Below are positions 33,492 through 41,140 of a stretch of 64,000 nucleotides of DNA, piece after piece (within the stretch, counting starts at the first letter, position 1; every line of letters begins with the position of its first letter). The notes below the pieces were generated by a model. That model was given only the letters and a program-made list of their open reading frames with translations. It had not been told where the DNA came from and made no database searches. The stretch is from UBA967 sp044375555 (GTDB lineage: Bacteria; Verrucomicrobiota; Verrucomicrobiia; Chthoniobacterales; Terrimicrobiaceae). Both the position numbers and the translations under genes were made by a program. Location: positions 1-64,000 of the forward strand of contig JBILML010000004.1 in the NCBI GenBank assembly GCA_044375555.1, read 5' to 3'.

Positions 33492-34167
33492 GCGGCCGAT
33501 CATTCATGTTCTGGCTGGGGTCAACGGCGCGGGCAAATCAAGTATCGGGCAGTCCGAGTTCAATCGTAATGAGGCGCCCGTTTTCAACCCCGATACCGTC
33601 GCCCAACAAATCCGCAACCTGCATCCCGACATTCCGATCGCGACGGCCAACGCCCACGCATGGCAAATCGGCAAGGCCCTCCTCGAGCAGGCCATCGCCG
33701 GTGGACGCGACTACCGGTTTGAAACCACCCTCGGCGGGCGCAGCATCGCGCAACTGCTCGAAAAGGCTGCCCGTGCGGGTCACCGCCTCCACATTTGGTT
33801 TTGCGGATTGGCCAGCCCAGATCTCCACATCCGCCGCGTGCGCAGCCGTGTGTCGCACGGTGGCCACGACATCCCAGAGGAAAAAATCCGCGAGCGCTGG
33901 AATCGCAGTCGCGAAAATCTCATTCGCCTCCTGCCCCTCATCGAACACCTGCGTGTTTTTGACAATTCCGCTGAGTCCGACCCCGCAGAAGGACACCGCC
34001 CGCGCCCTGTGCTGCTTCTGGAAATGCAGCGCGGAAAAATCACCGCCCCCGCCGACCTTTCCGGCGCCCCCGATTGGGCTCAGCCCATCATCGCCGCCGC
34101 CATCCACCTCCACACCGCCGATCTTCCCGTGGCCGAGGAAATCCTGAAAACCCGCCAAGCCGGATGA
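33484..34167 (+). CDS. Zeta-toxin-like P-loop kinase
   Basis: The 227-residue product has Walker A G-V-N-G-A-G-K-S-S (residues 12-20), F-N-P-D-T (Asp of the substrate site), Y-R-F-E-T-T-L-G and the Arg-rich R-V-R-S-R-V-S-H-G-G-H-D-I-P lid, all features of the zeta-toxin/UDP-GlcNAc kinase superfamily. The final residues D-L-P-V-A-E-E-I-L-K-T-R-Q-A-G are the duplicated IspD tail, acquired on insertion. Its stop overlaps the dppB start as ATGA. Kinase activity is inferred. Confidence 0.8.
   Translation: MPERPIIHVLAGVNGAGKSSIGQSEFNRNEAPVFNPDTVAQQIRNLHPDIPIATANAHAWQIGKALLEQAIAGGRDYRFETTLGGRSIAQLLEKAARAGHRLHIWFCGLASPDLHIRRVRSRVSHGGHDIPEEKIRERWNRSRENLIRLLPLIEHLRVFDNSAESDPAEGHRPRPVLLLEMQRGKITAPADLSGAPDWAQPIIAAAIHLHTADLPVAEEILKTRQAG
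34120..34161 (+). repeat. 42-bp direct repeat, right copy (toxin 3' end)
   Basis: Identical to 33044-33085. It encodes the last toxin residues and is followed within three bases by the ATGA overlap with dppB, which looks like the original ispD-dppB junction. Confidence 0.95.
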
Positions 34168-35081
34168 CCCATCTCGCCAAGCGCCTGCTCTCGCTCGTCG
34201 GCGTTCTCTTTTGCGTCGTCTCGATCACTTTTCTGCTCATCCGCGTTTCCCCCGGCGGGCCGTTTGATGGGGAGCGAAAAATCCCCGAGGCGATCGAGAA
34301 GCAGCTCCTCGCGAAATACAAACTCGATGGCTCCCTCTGGCAGCAATACACCGGCTACCTCGGCGACCTCCTGCGCGGCGACTTGCGTCTTTCGACGAAA
34401 TACCGCAACCGCTCGGTGAACGAAATCCTCGCCCAAACCCTGCCCGTCACCCTCGCGCTCGGCGGGGCCGCCTTTCTTCTCGCGACCTTTGCGGGCGTTT
34501 GGCTCGGCACTCTCGCCGCCATGCACCGTGCGACTTGGCGCGACCACGCCGCGATGTTCGCCGCCCTCGCCGCCATTTCGCTGCCCTCCTACATCACCGG
34601 GCCTCTGATGATTCTCGTCTTCGCTCTCACGCTCGGTTGGCTGCCTGCCGGAGGGTGGGGGAGTTTCTCGCATCTGATCCTTCCCGCTCTGGTCCTTGCC
34701 GCGCCCGCCGCTGCCGTCATCGCCCGCCTCATGCGCGGAAGCATGGTGGAGACGCTTCAGCAGGATTTCATCCGAACCGCCCGCGCCAAGGGACTCCGCG
34801 AATCCGCCGTCGTCTATCGCCATGCCCTTCGCATCGCCATTCTGCCGGTCGTTTCGTATCTCGGCCCTCTCGCCGCCCACCTCCTCACCGGCTCGATCGT
34901 GGTCGAAACCGTCTTCCACATCCCCGGCGCCGGCGGCTTTTTTGTCCATTCGATCCTGAACCGCGACGGCTTCCTGCTCGGTGGAATGGTGATCGTTTAC
35001 TGCACGCTTCTCGTTTTCTTCAACCTCCTGGTCGATTTCGCCTACGGCCTGCTCGACCGCCGGATCAAATCCCATGCTTGA
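34164..35081 (+). CDS. Peptide/nickel-type ABC permease (DppB/OppB family)
   Basis: The 305-residue product has six predicted helices. An N-terminal helix with S-I-T-F-L-L-I-R-V-S-P-G-G-P-F comes first, the periplasmic loop contains Y-L-G-D-L-L-R-G-D-L, and the EAA motif R-T-A-R-A-K-G-L-R-E-S is at about residues 202-212. The C-terminus D-F-A-Y-G-L-L-D-R-R-I is typical. dppC-like follows with 8-bp overlap. No substrate-binding protein or ATPase gene is nearby. Confidence 0.9.
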   Translation: MTHLAKRLLSLVGVLFCVVSITFLLIRVSPGGPFDGERKIPEAIEKQLLAKYKLDGSLWQQYTGYLGDLLRGDLRLSTKYRNRSVNEILAQTLPVTLALGGAAFLLATFAGVWLGTLAAMHRATWRDHAAMFAALAAISLPSYITGPLMILVFALTLGWLPAGGWGSFSHLILPALVLAAPAAAVIARLMRGSMVETLQQDFIRTARAKGLRESAVVYRHALRIAILPVVSYLGPLAAHLLTGSIVVETVFHIPGAGGFFVHSILNRDGFLLGGMVIVYCTLLVFFNLLVDFAYGLLDRRIKSHA

Positions 35082-35967
35082 TCCACGCGTCCTCCACCGG
35101 GTGAAAAAAAATCCCGCCGCTGTCGTCTCGGCGGCCTTCCTGGCCTTCATGGTCCTCGCCTGCGTGGCAGGTCCCGAGTTTCTCTCCGCCTCGCTCGGCG
35201 AGCCCGGCCCGAACCAATACGCGCCTCCCTCGTGGGAACACCCCTTCGGCACCGACCTCAATGGCCGTGATGTTCTTTACCGGGTTCTGACGGGCGGCCG
35301 CATCTCGCTTCTCGTCGGCCTCTGCGGCGCGGTCGTGAGCCTTTTCATCGGCACGGCCTGGGGGTTGGTCGCCGGCTACGCGGGGGGACGCGTCGATGCG
35401 TTGATGATGCGCGTCGTCGATATTCTCTACTCGGTGCCGCGCCTCATTTTCATTCTGATCGCGATCAATGCCTTCAATGCCGGCCTTCAAGAATGGGCCT
35501 CGCAAGAGGGGCTGCAATGGCTCGTCCAATCCTCCCGCATCGCGATCCTGATTCTCACCCTCGGCTTCATCGAGTGGCTCACGATGGCCCGCATCGTGCG
35601 TGGACAGGTCCTCTCATTGAAGGAACGCCAATTCGTCACCGCCGCCCGCGCCTTGGGCCAGTCCCACACGAAAATCCTCACCCGGCACCTGCTCCCGAAC
35701 CTCGCAGGAATCATCCTCGTTTATCTCACCCTCACGATCCCTGCTGTGGTCATCGACGAGTCGTTCCTGAGTTTCCTCGGCTTGGGCATTCAGGCCCCGC
35801 AAGCGAGTTGGGGCTCCCTGCTCGCCGATGGCGCAGGCGCAATCAATCCCCTTCGCAGCTTCTGGTGGCTGCTGGTCTTTCCCGCCGCCGCGATGTCCCT
35901 CACACTGCTTGCGCTGAATTTCCTCGGCGACGCCCTCCGCGACGCCTTCGACACCCGCTCGCGCTGA
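35074..35967 (+). CDS. Peptide/nickel-type ABC permease (DppC/OppC family)
   Basis: The 297-residue product has the OppC N-terminal domain, then H-P-F-G-T-D-L-N-G-R-D-V-L and the EAA motif V-T-A-A-R-A-L-G-Q-S-H. D-E-S-F-L-S-F-L-G-L-G-I-Q and the end G-D-A-L-R-D-A-F-D complete the signature. It overlaps the DppB-like gene by 8 bp. The pair forms the membrane channel of an oligopeptide-type importer (YejBE-like in length); the substrate is unknown. Confidence 0.9.
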   Translation: MLDPRVLHRVKKNPAAVVSAAFLAFMVLACVAGPEFLSASLGEPGPNQYAPPSWEHPFGTDLNGRDVLYRVLTGGRISLLVGLCGAVVSLFIGTAWGLVAGYAGGRVDALMMRVVDILYSVPRLIFILIAINAFNAGLQEWASQEGLQWLVQSSRIAILILTLGFIEWLTMARIVRGQVLSLKERQFVTAARALGQSHTKILTRHLLPNLAGIILVYLTLTIPAVVIDESFLSFLGLGIQAPQASWGSLLADGAGAINPLRSFWWLLVFPAAAMSLTLLALNFLGDALRDAFDTRSR

Positions 35968-36019
35968 CCGAGGAATCGGCTATTTCTGCCACCGAGCCTT
36001 TCGCGGGGAACTTTGAGAC

Positions 36020-36805
36020 ATGAGCGCGCGAGTTTCCACCTCCGAAAAGATTCGCCAAATCGTTCACGACATCGATTTGCGTGGCAATGCGCCGCTCACT
36101 CGATTGACGGTGTTAAAAAAGTGGTTGGAGGCCCCGAATCGCCTGCCTGCCCTCGGGCTGTGGATTGCGTGTCGGGCGGCTTTTGACTCTGTGGCCAGGG
36201 AGCCGAGTGAAGAGCTCCTGCTGTCGCAGGCGAGGTCGCTCCTGCAGGGCCTCGCCGCGAATCCCGCAGCCCAGCCGGATCGCCGCGCCGCTCAGGCGCT
36301 CCACGAGCAGGCGTCGCAATACAAACGGGAGTATCGCAAACAGCAATGGGGGCCCGTTCGAGTCGTCCATTCGTGGCCGCTGTTTCTTATCGAAGGCGGC
36401 TTAGCCTTGGCGCTCGGGCTCCATCACAGCCCCTCCGACGGCTACAAGCTGGCCTCCGATTGGGCGCAAAATTTCGACAGCCGCTACGGCAACGGCTTCA
36501 ACGGCCCCAGCCGCGACAGGCTGGTGGTCTTGGCGGACTGGATGGAGGAAAATGAAAAGCAGGCTGCCAGATGGTCCCGGGGACCGCGCCCGCCCTCGGG
36601 CGCTGTCGGGTGCGCCCCGCGCCCGACTTGTGGAAACATCCACCGGCCCGCGCCCACATTTCTTTCCAACCCGCCCCGCGAGGCGCGTGGCGGAACGCCC
36701 GAGGCGGGCGTGCTCCCCGGGACCTGTTGTGCTACGAGAGCCGCTTTTCACTTTTGCTATCAGGCTTTTTCACTTACCCACTCTTACCAAAACGACTTTG
36801 ATTAA
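36020..36805 (+). CDS. Hypothetical protein whose C-terminus comes from a palindromic element
   Basis: Read to its stop it gives 261 residues. The first about 184 are ordinary sequence (helical, with L-T-R-L-T-V-L-K-K-W-L and a W-P-L-F-L-I-E-G-G-L-A-L-A-L-G-L segment). From about residue 185 to 236 the chain is the translation of the 155-bp palindromic element at 36571-36725, and a short unrelated tail follows. The ancestral stop was probably removed or displaced by the insertion. I do not recognise a family. Treat as a possibly damaged gene. Confidence 0.5.
   Translation: MSARVSTSEKIRQIVHDIDLRGNAPLTRLTVLKKWLEAPNRLPALGLWIACRAAFDSVAREPSEELLLSQARSLLQGLAANPAAQPDRRAAQALHEQASQYKREYRKQQWGPVRVVHSWPLFLIEGGLALALGLHHSPSDGYKLASDWAQNFDSRYGNGFNGPSRDRLVVLADWMEENEKQAARWSRGPRPPSGAVGCAPRPTCGNIHRPAPTFLSNPPREARGGTPEAGVLPGTCCATRAAFHFCYQAFSLTHSYQNDFD
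36571..36725. repeat. 155-bp palindromic element, copy B
   Basis: It matches copy A (31086-31240): inverted outer arms with GCGCCCGCC and GGCGGGCG blocks, inner GTCGGGTGCGCCCC and a GAGGCGCGTGGCGG block, with a divergent centre. It lies inside the 3' part of the preceding open frame. Confidence 0.85.
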
Positions 36806-36836
36806 CTCAGAAAAATGAACTCCTTTTTCCGAGTTA

Positions 36837-37462
36837 ATGGCCAGACCTGTTCACCAATCCAGCACGCCCTCCCGCATCGCACGCCGCATTCGGCGGGCTC
36901 GCAACGATGCGGTTTTCACCACGGGCGACTTTTTGGATTTGGACTCGCGCTCGGCGGTGGACGCCGCCCTTTCCTGGCTCATCCGAAAGGAGAGATTCGC
37001 CGTCTCGCGCGTGGCATGTATTTTCGACCGCGCATGAATCCCTGGCTGGGCGAAGTCGCTCCATCCAAAGAGGTCGTGGTGACCGCGCTTGCCCGTCGCG
37101 ACCACATGCGTGTGCGCAAGATCGACGCCAGCGCCGCCAATCTGCTGGGCCTGAGCGAGCAGGTGCCTGCCCAAGTGGATTACCTTACGGATGGTCGCAG
37201 CCGCACGGTGAAAGCCGGTCCACATATCATCAAATTCCGCCATGTGGCACCGCGCACCATCGCGCCGGAAAACACCACCGTGGGAATGGTGATCGCCGGA
37301 CTCCGCAACCTGGGCAAAAGCAAGATCACGCCGGAGCACCTGCGCCGATTACAAACAACAATCCCAGCGAAAGAACGCCGCCACCTGCTGGATGATCTCA
37401 CATTGGCACCGAGTTGGATGCACCCGCATTTGCAGGCCCTCGCCGGGGACGAAGCGCCGTGA
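36837..37462 (+). pseudogene. AbiEi-like (DUF6088-type) antitoxin, -1 frameshift needed
   Basis: Two overlapping frames together make one DUF6088/AbiEi-like protein. The ATG frame at 36837 gives S-R-I-A-R-R-I-R-R-A, V-F-T-T-G-D-F-L-D-L, then A-L-S-W-L-I-R-K. Shifting -1 after the AAG at 36987-36989 continues as G-E-I-R-R-L-A-R-G-M-Y-F-R-P to the stop at 37462, exactly the family pattern. The shift site is A_AAG, a known slippery tetramer, with GGAG just after. It could be programmed, a real 1-bp deletion or a sequencing error. The stop overlaps the toxin GTG. Confidence 0.7.
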
Positions 37463-37986
37463 ACCGCTTTGCGACCATACATGAACGAGATCGGACGGAC
37501 TTTTTCATCCGCTACGAAGAGCGCACCCGCGTGGATCCAGCGATCACCGAAAAAGATTTTTGGGTGTGCTGGCTCTTGGGCCTGATTTTTTCGACGGCGG
37601 AACTTGGCGGAAATGCTGTGTTCAAAGGCGGCACTTCGCTCTCCAAAGTGTTCGGGGTGATCAATCGGTTTTCCGAGGATGTGGATCTCGGCCTCAGCCC
37701 GGAATCGCTCGGCCACCCTGAAAGCGAAATCGACGAGGCGCCAACCAAGACCGCCCGTGCGAACCGCGTTGCGGCACTGCTCGCCGCCTGCGCCCACAAA
37801 GTCGAAACGAAGTTTTTGCCCGAGTTGGAAAAACTCATCTCCGGGCAACTCAGCGGGAAAACCGGCGGGCGCCCTTGGCTGCGCTATGAACTCGTGGAGG
37901 CGTCGCATTCGCCGGTGATCCATTTCGATTACCCGACCACGCTCCCGAATCCGCTTCCCTACATTCGAGTAGCCTCGAAGAGGTAA
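37459..37986 (+). pseudogene. AbiEii-like nucleotidyltransferase toxin, C-terminally truncated
   Basis: The 175-residue product has A-I-T-E-K-D-F-W-V-C-W-L-L and the nucleotidyltransferase core F-K-G-G-T-S-L-S-K-V then F-S-E-D-V-D-L-G-L, as in AbiEii/MenA toxins. Such proteins are usually 280-340 residues; this chain stops soon after L-P-Y-I-R, where further catalytic sequence is expected. The GTG start overlaps the antitoxin stop (GTGA). A dispersed repeat begins within about 40 bp of the break. Probably an inactive remnant. Confidence 0.7.
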
Positions 37987-38025
37987 AAAACAGGGCGATT
38001 GCGTGAGCCTGCAGCAATCTCGCGG

Positions 38026-38186
38026 GAGGAATTGGGCTGGGGAGAAACGGCGCTTTCGTGCCTGAGACTTGGGTCCGCTCGGCGAGCTGCCCCTACCATT
38101 GGTTTTCTATTTGCGGTCCGCGCATACGGTAGAGGACTGCCATTACCATAACGGATTTCCTTCGTGTCTTTGTGACTTCGTGTGAG
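38026..38186. repeat. Dispersed repeat R, copy 1
   Basis: Similar over about 160 bp to 51577-51743: shared blocks GAGGAATTGG, AAACGGCG, TGAG-CTTGGGTC, CCCTACC-TTGGTTTT, AGAGGACTGCC and ACGGATTT-CT. It ends in a G/T-rich stretch of CTTCGTGT-type units. It fills most of the 359-bp gap before rpoA; no gene is seen. Confidence 0.75.
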
Positions 38187-38216
38187 ACCACCGCGTTTTT
38201 TTCTGGCAACTCAGGC

Positions 38217-38244
38217 TTGACCCGATTGGCATCTGTGGTATCCA
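38217..38244 (+). promoter_or_regulatory. Candidate sigma-70-type promoter of rpoA
   Basis: TTGACC at 38217-38222 and TATCCA at 38239-38244 are separated by 16 bp. This leaves a leader of about 95 bases before the rpoA ATG. The usual upstream neighbours (rpsM, rpsK, rpsD) are absent, so rpoA needs its own promoter here. Confidence 0.5.
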
Positions 38245-38345
38245 CACCCTCCGCGCTAATCCAATCGCGCCGTTGGTCCTGTGGTTTCCACTGATGTGGG
38301 TAACCGTCAGCGCACAGGGTAACCCGGCGAAATCCTATATATCAC

Positions 38346-39353
38346 ATGCCTGTTCGTCTCGGTCGGTTTGAAATGCCGAAAACTCTCGTCAAAGACGAGT
38401 CCACTGCCACTGAAACCTATGCCAGCTTCATTGCTGAGCCTTTCGAGGCCGGTTATGGCCATACGGTTGGAAACTCGCTCCGTCGCGTTCTTCTCAGCTC
38501 GCTCGAAGGTGCCGCCATCACTTCGGTGAAAATCGAGGGCGCGCTCCACGAGTTCAGCACCCTGCCCGGCGTCGTCGAAGATGCCGTGGACATCATTCTC
38601 AATCTTAAGAAAATCAAGTTCAAGGCGCACGACCACGAGGTCCGCACCCTCAAGCTTGCGGTTAATAAAGAAGGTGTCATCACCGCCGGTGACATTCAGA
38701 AAAGCTCGCAGTGCGAAGTTCTCAATCCCGAGCAGATCATTTGCACGCTCGACAAGAAGCAGAAGTTCGAAGCCGAGTTCGATGTCCGCGTCGGTCGCGG
38801 TTTCGCCACCGGTGACGAGAACAAGCGCTCCGACCAACCGATCGGCGTGATTGCCATCGATTCGATCTTTTCGCCTGTGACCCGCGTCAAGTATGCGGTG
38901 CAAAACACCCGCGTCGGGCAGCGCACCGACTACGACAAGATCATTCTCGAAATCTGGACCGATGGTCGCATCACACCTGATGACGCCCTTCTCCAAGCCT
39001 CTGCGATCCTCCGCCATCACCTCGATGTGTTTGTTGGATTCGAAGAGAATGTGGTCGAGTTCGACGAGACCCCGCAAGAGGTCAGTCAGGAAAACAACCG
39101 CATGAAGAAGCTCCTCGGAATGAGCGTCAACGAGATCGAACTCTCGGTTCGTGCGGCCAACTGCCTCAACAACGCTAACATCACCACCGTCGGCCAGCTC
39201 GCCATGAAGAGCGAGGCCGAGATGCTCAAATATCGCAACTTCGGCAAGAAGTCGCTCAACGAAATCAAGGACAAGCTCCAACAACTCGGCTTAGGACTTG
39301 GTCAGAAATTCGACAGCGGAGTTGTCGAAATCACCGAAGAATCCGCCAGCTAA
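38346..39353 (+). CDS. rpoA: DNA-directed RNA polymerase subunit alpha
   Basis: The 335-residue product has the N-terminal assembly domain (G-Y-G-H-T-V-G-N-S-L-R-R-V-L-L-S-S, residues 36-52) and the C-terminal domain that contacts UP elements and activators (E-L-S-V-R-A-A-N-C-L, then N-F-G-K-K-S-L-N-E-I-K-D-K-L). Length is normal. No Shine-Dalgarno precedes the ATG. It is 6 bp before rplQ, the universal neighbour. Confidence 0.97.
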   Translation: MPVRLGRFEMPKTLVKDESTATETYASFIAEPFEAGYGHTVGNSLRRVLLSSLEGAAITSVKIEGALHEFSTLPGVVEDAVDIILNLKKIKFKAHDHEVRTLKLAVNKEGVITAGDIQKSSQCEVLNPEQIICTLDKKQKFEAEFDVRVGRGFATGDENKRSDQPIGVIAIDSIFSPVTRVKYAVQNTRVGQRTDYDKIILEIWTDGRITPDDALLQASAILRHHLDVFVGFEENVVEFDETPQEVSQENNRMKKLLGMSVNEIELSVRAANCLNNANITTVGQLAMKSEAEMLKYRNFGKKSLNEIKDKLQQLGLGLGQKFDSGVVEITEESAS

Positions 39354-39359
39354 CACGCC

Positions 39360-39776
39360 ATGCGTCACCAGAAAAAAACCGTCAAACTCGGCCGCACGGC
39401 CGCCCACAGAAAATCGTTGCTCGCTAATCAGGTCTGCAGCCTGATCGAGCACAAACGCATCAAGACCACCCTCGCCAAGGCCAAGGCCGTCCGGCCTCTC
39501 GCCGAGAAAATGGTCACCCTCGGCAAGCGGGGCGATCTTCACGCCCGCCGCATCGCCGCTGGCTACCTCGGCCAGAAGGATGCGGTGAAAAAACTCTTCG
39601 CCGAAATCGCGCCTCGTGCTGCGGATCGCAAGGGTGGCTACACCCGGATCATCAAGCTCGGCCAGCGCCTCAGCGATTCCGCTCCGATGGCCTACATCGA
39701 GTGGGTTGATTCCGAAGGGGCCGCTGTTGAGGCTGCACCCGTCGCTGAAAAAACGACTTCCAAAAAAGCCGAATAA
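39360..39776 (+). CDS. rplQ: 50S ribosomal protein L17
   Basis: The 138-residue product shows the L17 signature (M-R-H-Q-K-K-T-V-K-L-G-R-T-A-A-H-R, I-K-T-T-L-A-K-A-K, and G-G-Y-T-R-I-I-K-L). A short Ala/Glu-rich and Lys-rich tail (about 118-138) extends beyond the core. It is followed by a terminator. Confidence 0.97.
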   Translation: MRHQKKTVKLGRTAAHRKSLLANQVCSLIEHKRIKTTLAKAKAVRPLAEKMVTLGKRGDLHARRIAAGYLGQKDAVKKLFAEIAPRAADRKGGYTRIIKLGQRLSDSAPMAYIEWVDSEGAAVEAAPVAEKTTSKKAE

Positions 39777-39839
39777 TCGGTAGATAAAAATTATTCCAAC
39801 CCCGGGTGAAAAATTTCTCCCGAGAGTCCCCTCGCGGAC

Positions 39840-39877
39840 CGGGCGGAACCCATAGCGGTTCCGCCCGTTTCACTTTA
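39840..39877 (+). terminator. Rho-independent terminator of rpoA-rplQ
   Basis: An 11-bp stem (CGGGCGGAACC / GGTTCCGCCCG) with loop CATAGC is followed by a T-rich TTTCACTTT. It ends six bases before the argD ATG. Confidence 0.85.
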
Positions 39878-39882
39878 AGAAT

Positions 39883-41115
39883 ATGAGCGAACTTTCCGAA
39901 GCCTACGCGAGCCATGTCGTTCCCACCTACGGTCGTTTCGATCTTGATATCGAGAGCGGAGCGGGATGCCGCGTGCGGGATTTTGAAGGTCGCGAGTATT
40001 TGGATTTCGGCGCGGGCATCGCGGTGTGTTCGCTCGGCCACTCGCACCCCGAGGTCACCGCGGCGGTGGCGGATCAGGCCTCGCGACTCGTTCATTGCTC
40101 GAATCTCTACCGCACCGCGCCGCAGGCCCAACTCGCCCAGCGCCTCGTGGAAATCACCGGGCCCGGAAAGGCATTTTTCTGCAACAGCGGGGCCGAGGCG
40201 AATGAAGGCCTGATCAAGCTCGCGCGCCGTTTTGGAAGCGCCACGGGCCGCCATCGCATCCTCACCTTCACAAATTCCTTCCACGGCCGAACCCTGGCCT
40301 GCATCGCTGCAACCGGTCAGGACAAGGTGAAAAAAGATTTTGGCCCGCTGCCCGAGGGCTTCGCCCATTTGCCATTCAACGACCTCGAGGCCGTGCGCGC
40401 TGCGGTGGATGAAAAAACCATCGCGATCCTCGTGGAGCCGATCCAAGGGGAGGGGGGCATTCATCCCGCGACACCCGAATTTTTGCGTGGACTGCGCGAG
40501 CTGTGCGACGAGCGCGGCATGCTTCTGCTTTTCGACGAGGTCCAATGCGGGCTGGGTCGAACAGGCGATTGGTGCGGTTGGCGGAGCATTGTCGAGGGCG
40601 TGGAGCCTGATGGCGTTTCCTGGGCGAAGGGTATCGCGAATGGATTTCCTCTCGGGTCGTTTTGGGTTTCCTCAAAAAATTTCGATGAGCGCGGGCCGCT
40701 TTGCGACCTGCTCGGGCCCGGAAGCCACGGCACGACCTATGGTGGGAATCCTGTGTGCTGCGCCGCCTCGCTCAAGGTTCTCGAGATCATCGAACGTGAC
40801 GGTCTCTTGGCCAAATCCTCGGAACTCGGAAACGCTCTCGCCGCTGCGTTGAAATCCCTCGAATCCCCACTCATTCAAGAAATCCGCCACATCGGCTTGA
40901 TGGTCGGCGTCGAGCTGTCCCTGGACTTTCCAAAAACGGAACGCACGCCTGCTCTGGAAGTCGTCAACCGCGCGATGGCGGCCGGGCTTTTGGTGATTCC
41001 CTCAGGCGAGAGGGTCATTCGTTTTCTGCCCCCACTGAATGTCGATTCCCGCGAGATCGACGAGGCGGTGCAAAAATTCGCCGCCGTTCTGAAAGGCGTT
41101 TCCACCGCTGTCTAA
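39883..41115 (+). CDS. argD: Acetylornithine aminotransferase
   Basis: The 410-residue class III PLP aminotransferase converts N-acetylglutamate semialdehyde to N-acetylornithine. Present are F-C-N-S-G-A-E-A-N-E (about residue 103), T-F-T-N-S-F-H-G-R-T, the aspartate motif L-L-F-D-E-V-Q-C-G-L-G-R-T-G and the PLP lysine in V-S-W-A-K-G-I-A-N-G-F-P-L-G. argF follows by 25 bp. ArgD rather than another class III enzyme is supported mainly by this neighbour. Confidence 0.92.
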   Translation: MSELSEAYASHVVPTYGRFDLDIESGAGCRVRDFEGREYLDFGAGIAVCSLGHSHPEVTAAVADQASRLVHCSNLYRTAPQAQLAQRLVEITGPGKAFFCNSGAEANEGLIKLARRFGSATGRHRILTFTNSFHGRTLACIAATGQDKVKKDFGPLPEGFAHLPFNDLEAVRAAVDEKTIAILVEPIQGEGGIHPATPEFLRGLRELCDERGMLLLFDEVQCGLGRTGDWCGWRSIVEGVEPDGVSWAKGIANGFPLGSFWVSSKNFDERGPLCDLLGPGSHGTTYGGNPVCCAASLKVLEIIERDGLLAKSSELGNALAAALKSLESPLIQEIRHIGLMVGVELSLDFPKTERTPALEVVNRAMAAGLLVIPSGERVIRFLPPLNVDSREIDEAVQKFAAVLKGVSTAV

Positions 41116-41140
41116 AACTTCCGTTCCACCTAACCGAACT

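Noticed and set aside
34164..35967. Complete oligopeptide import operon
   Set aside because: Only the two permeases are present; the binding protein and ATPases are not in the window.
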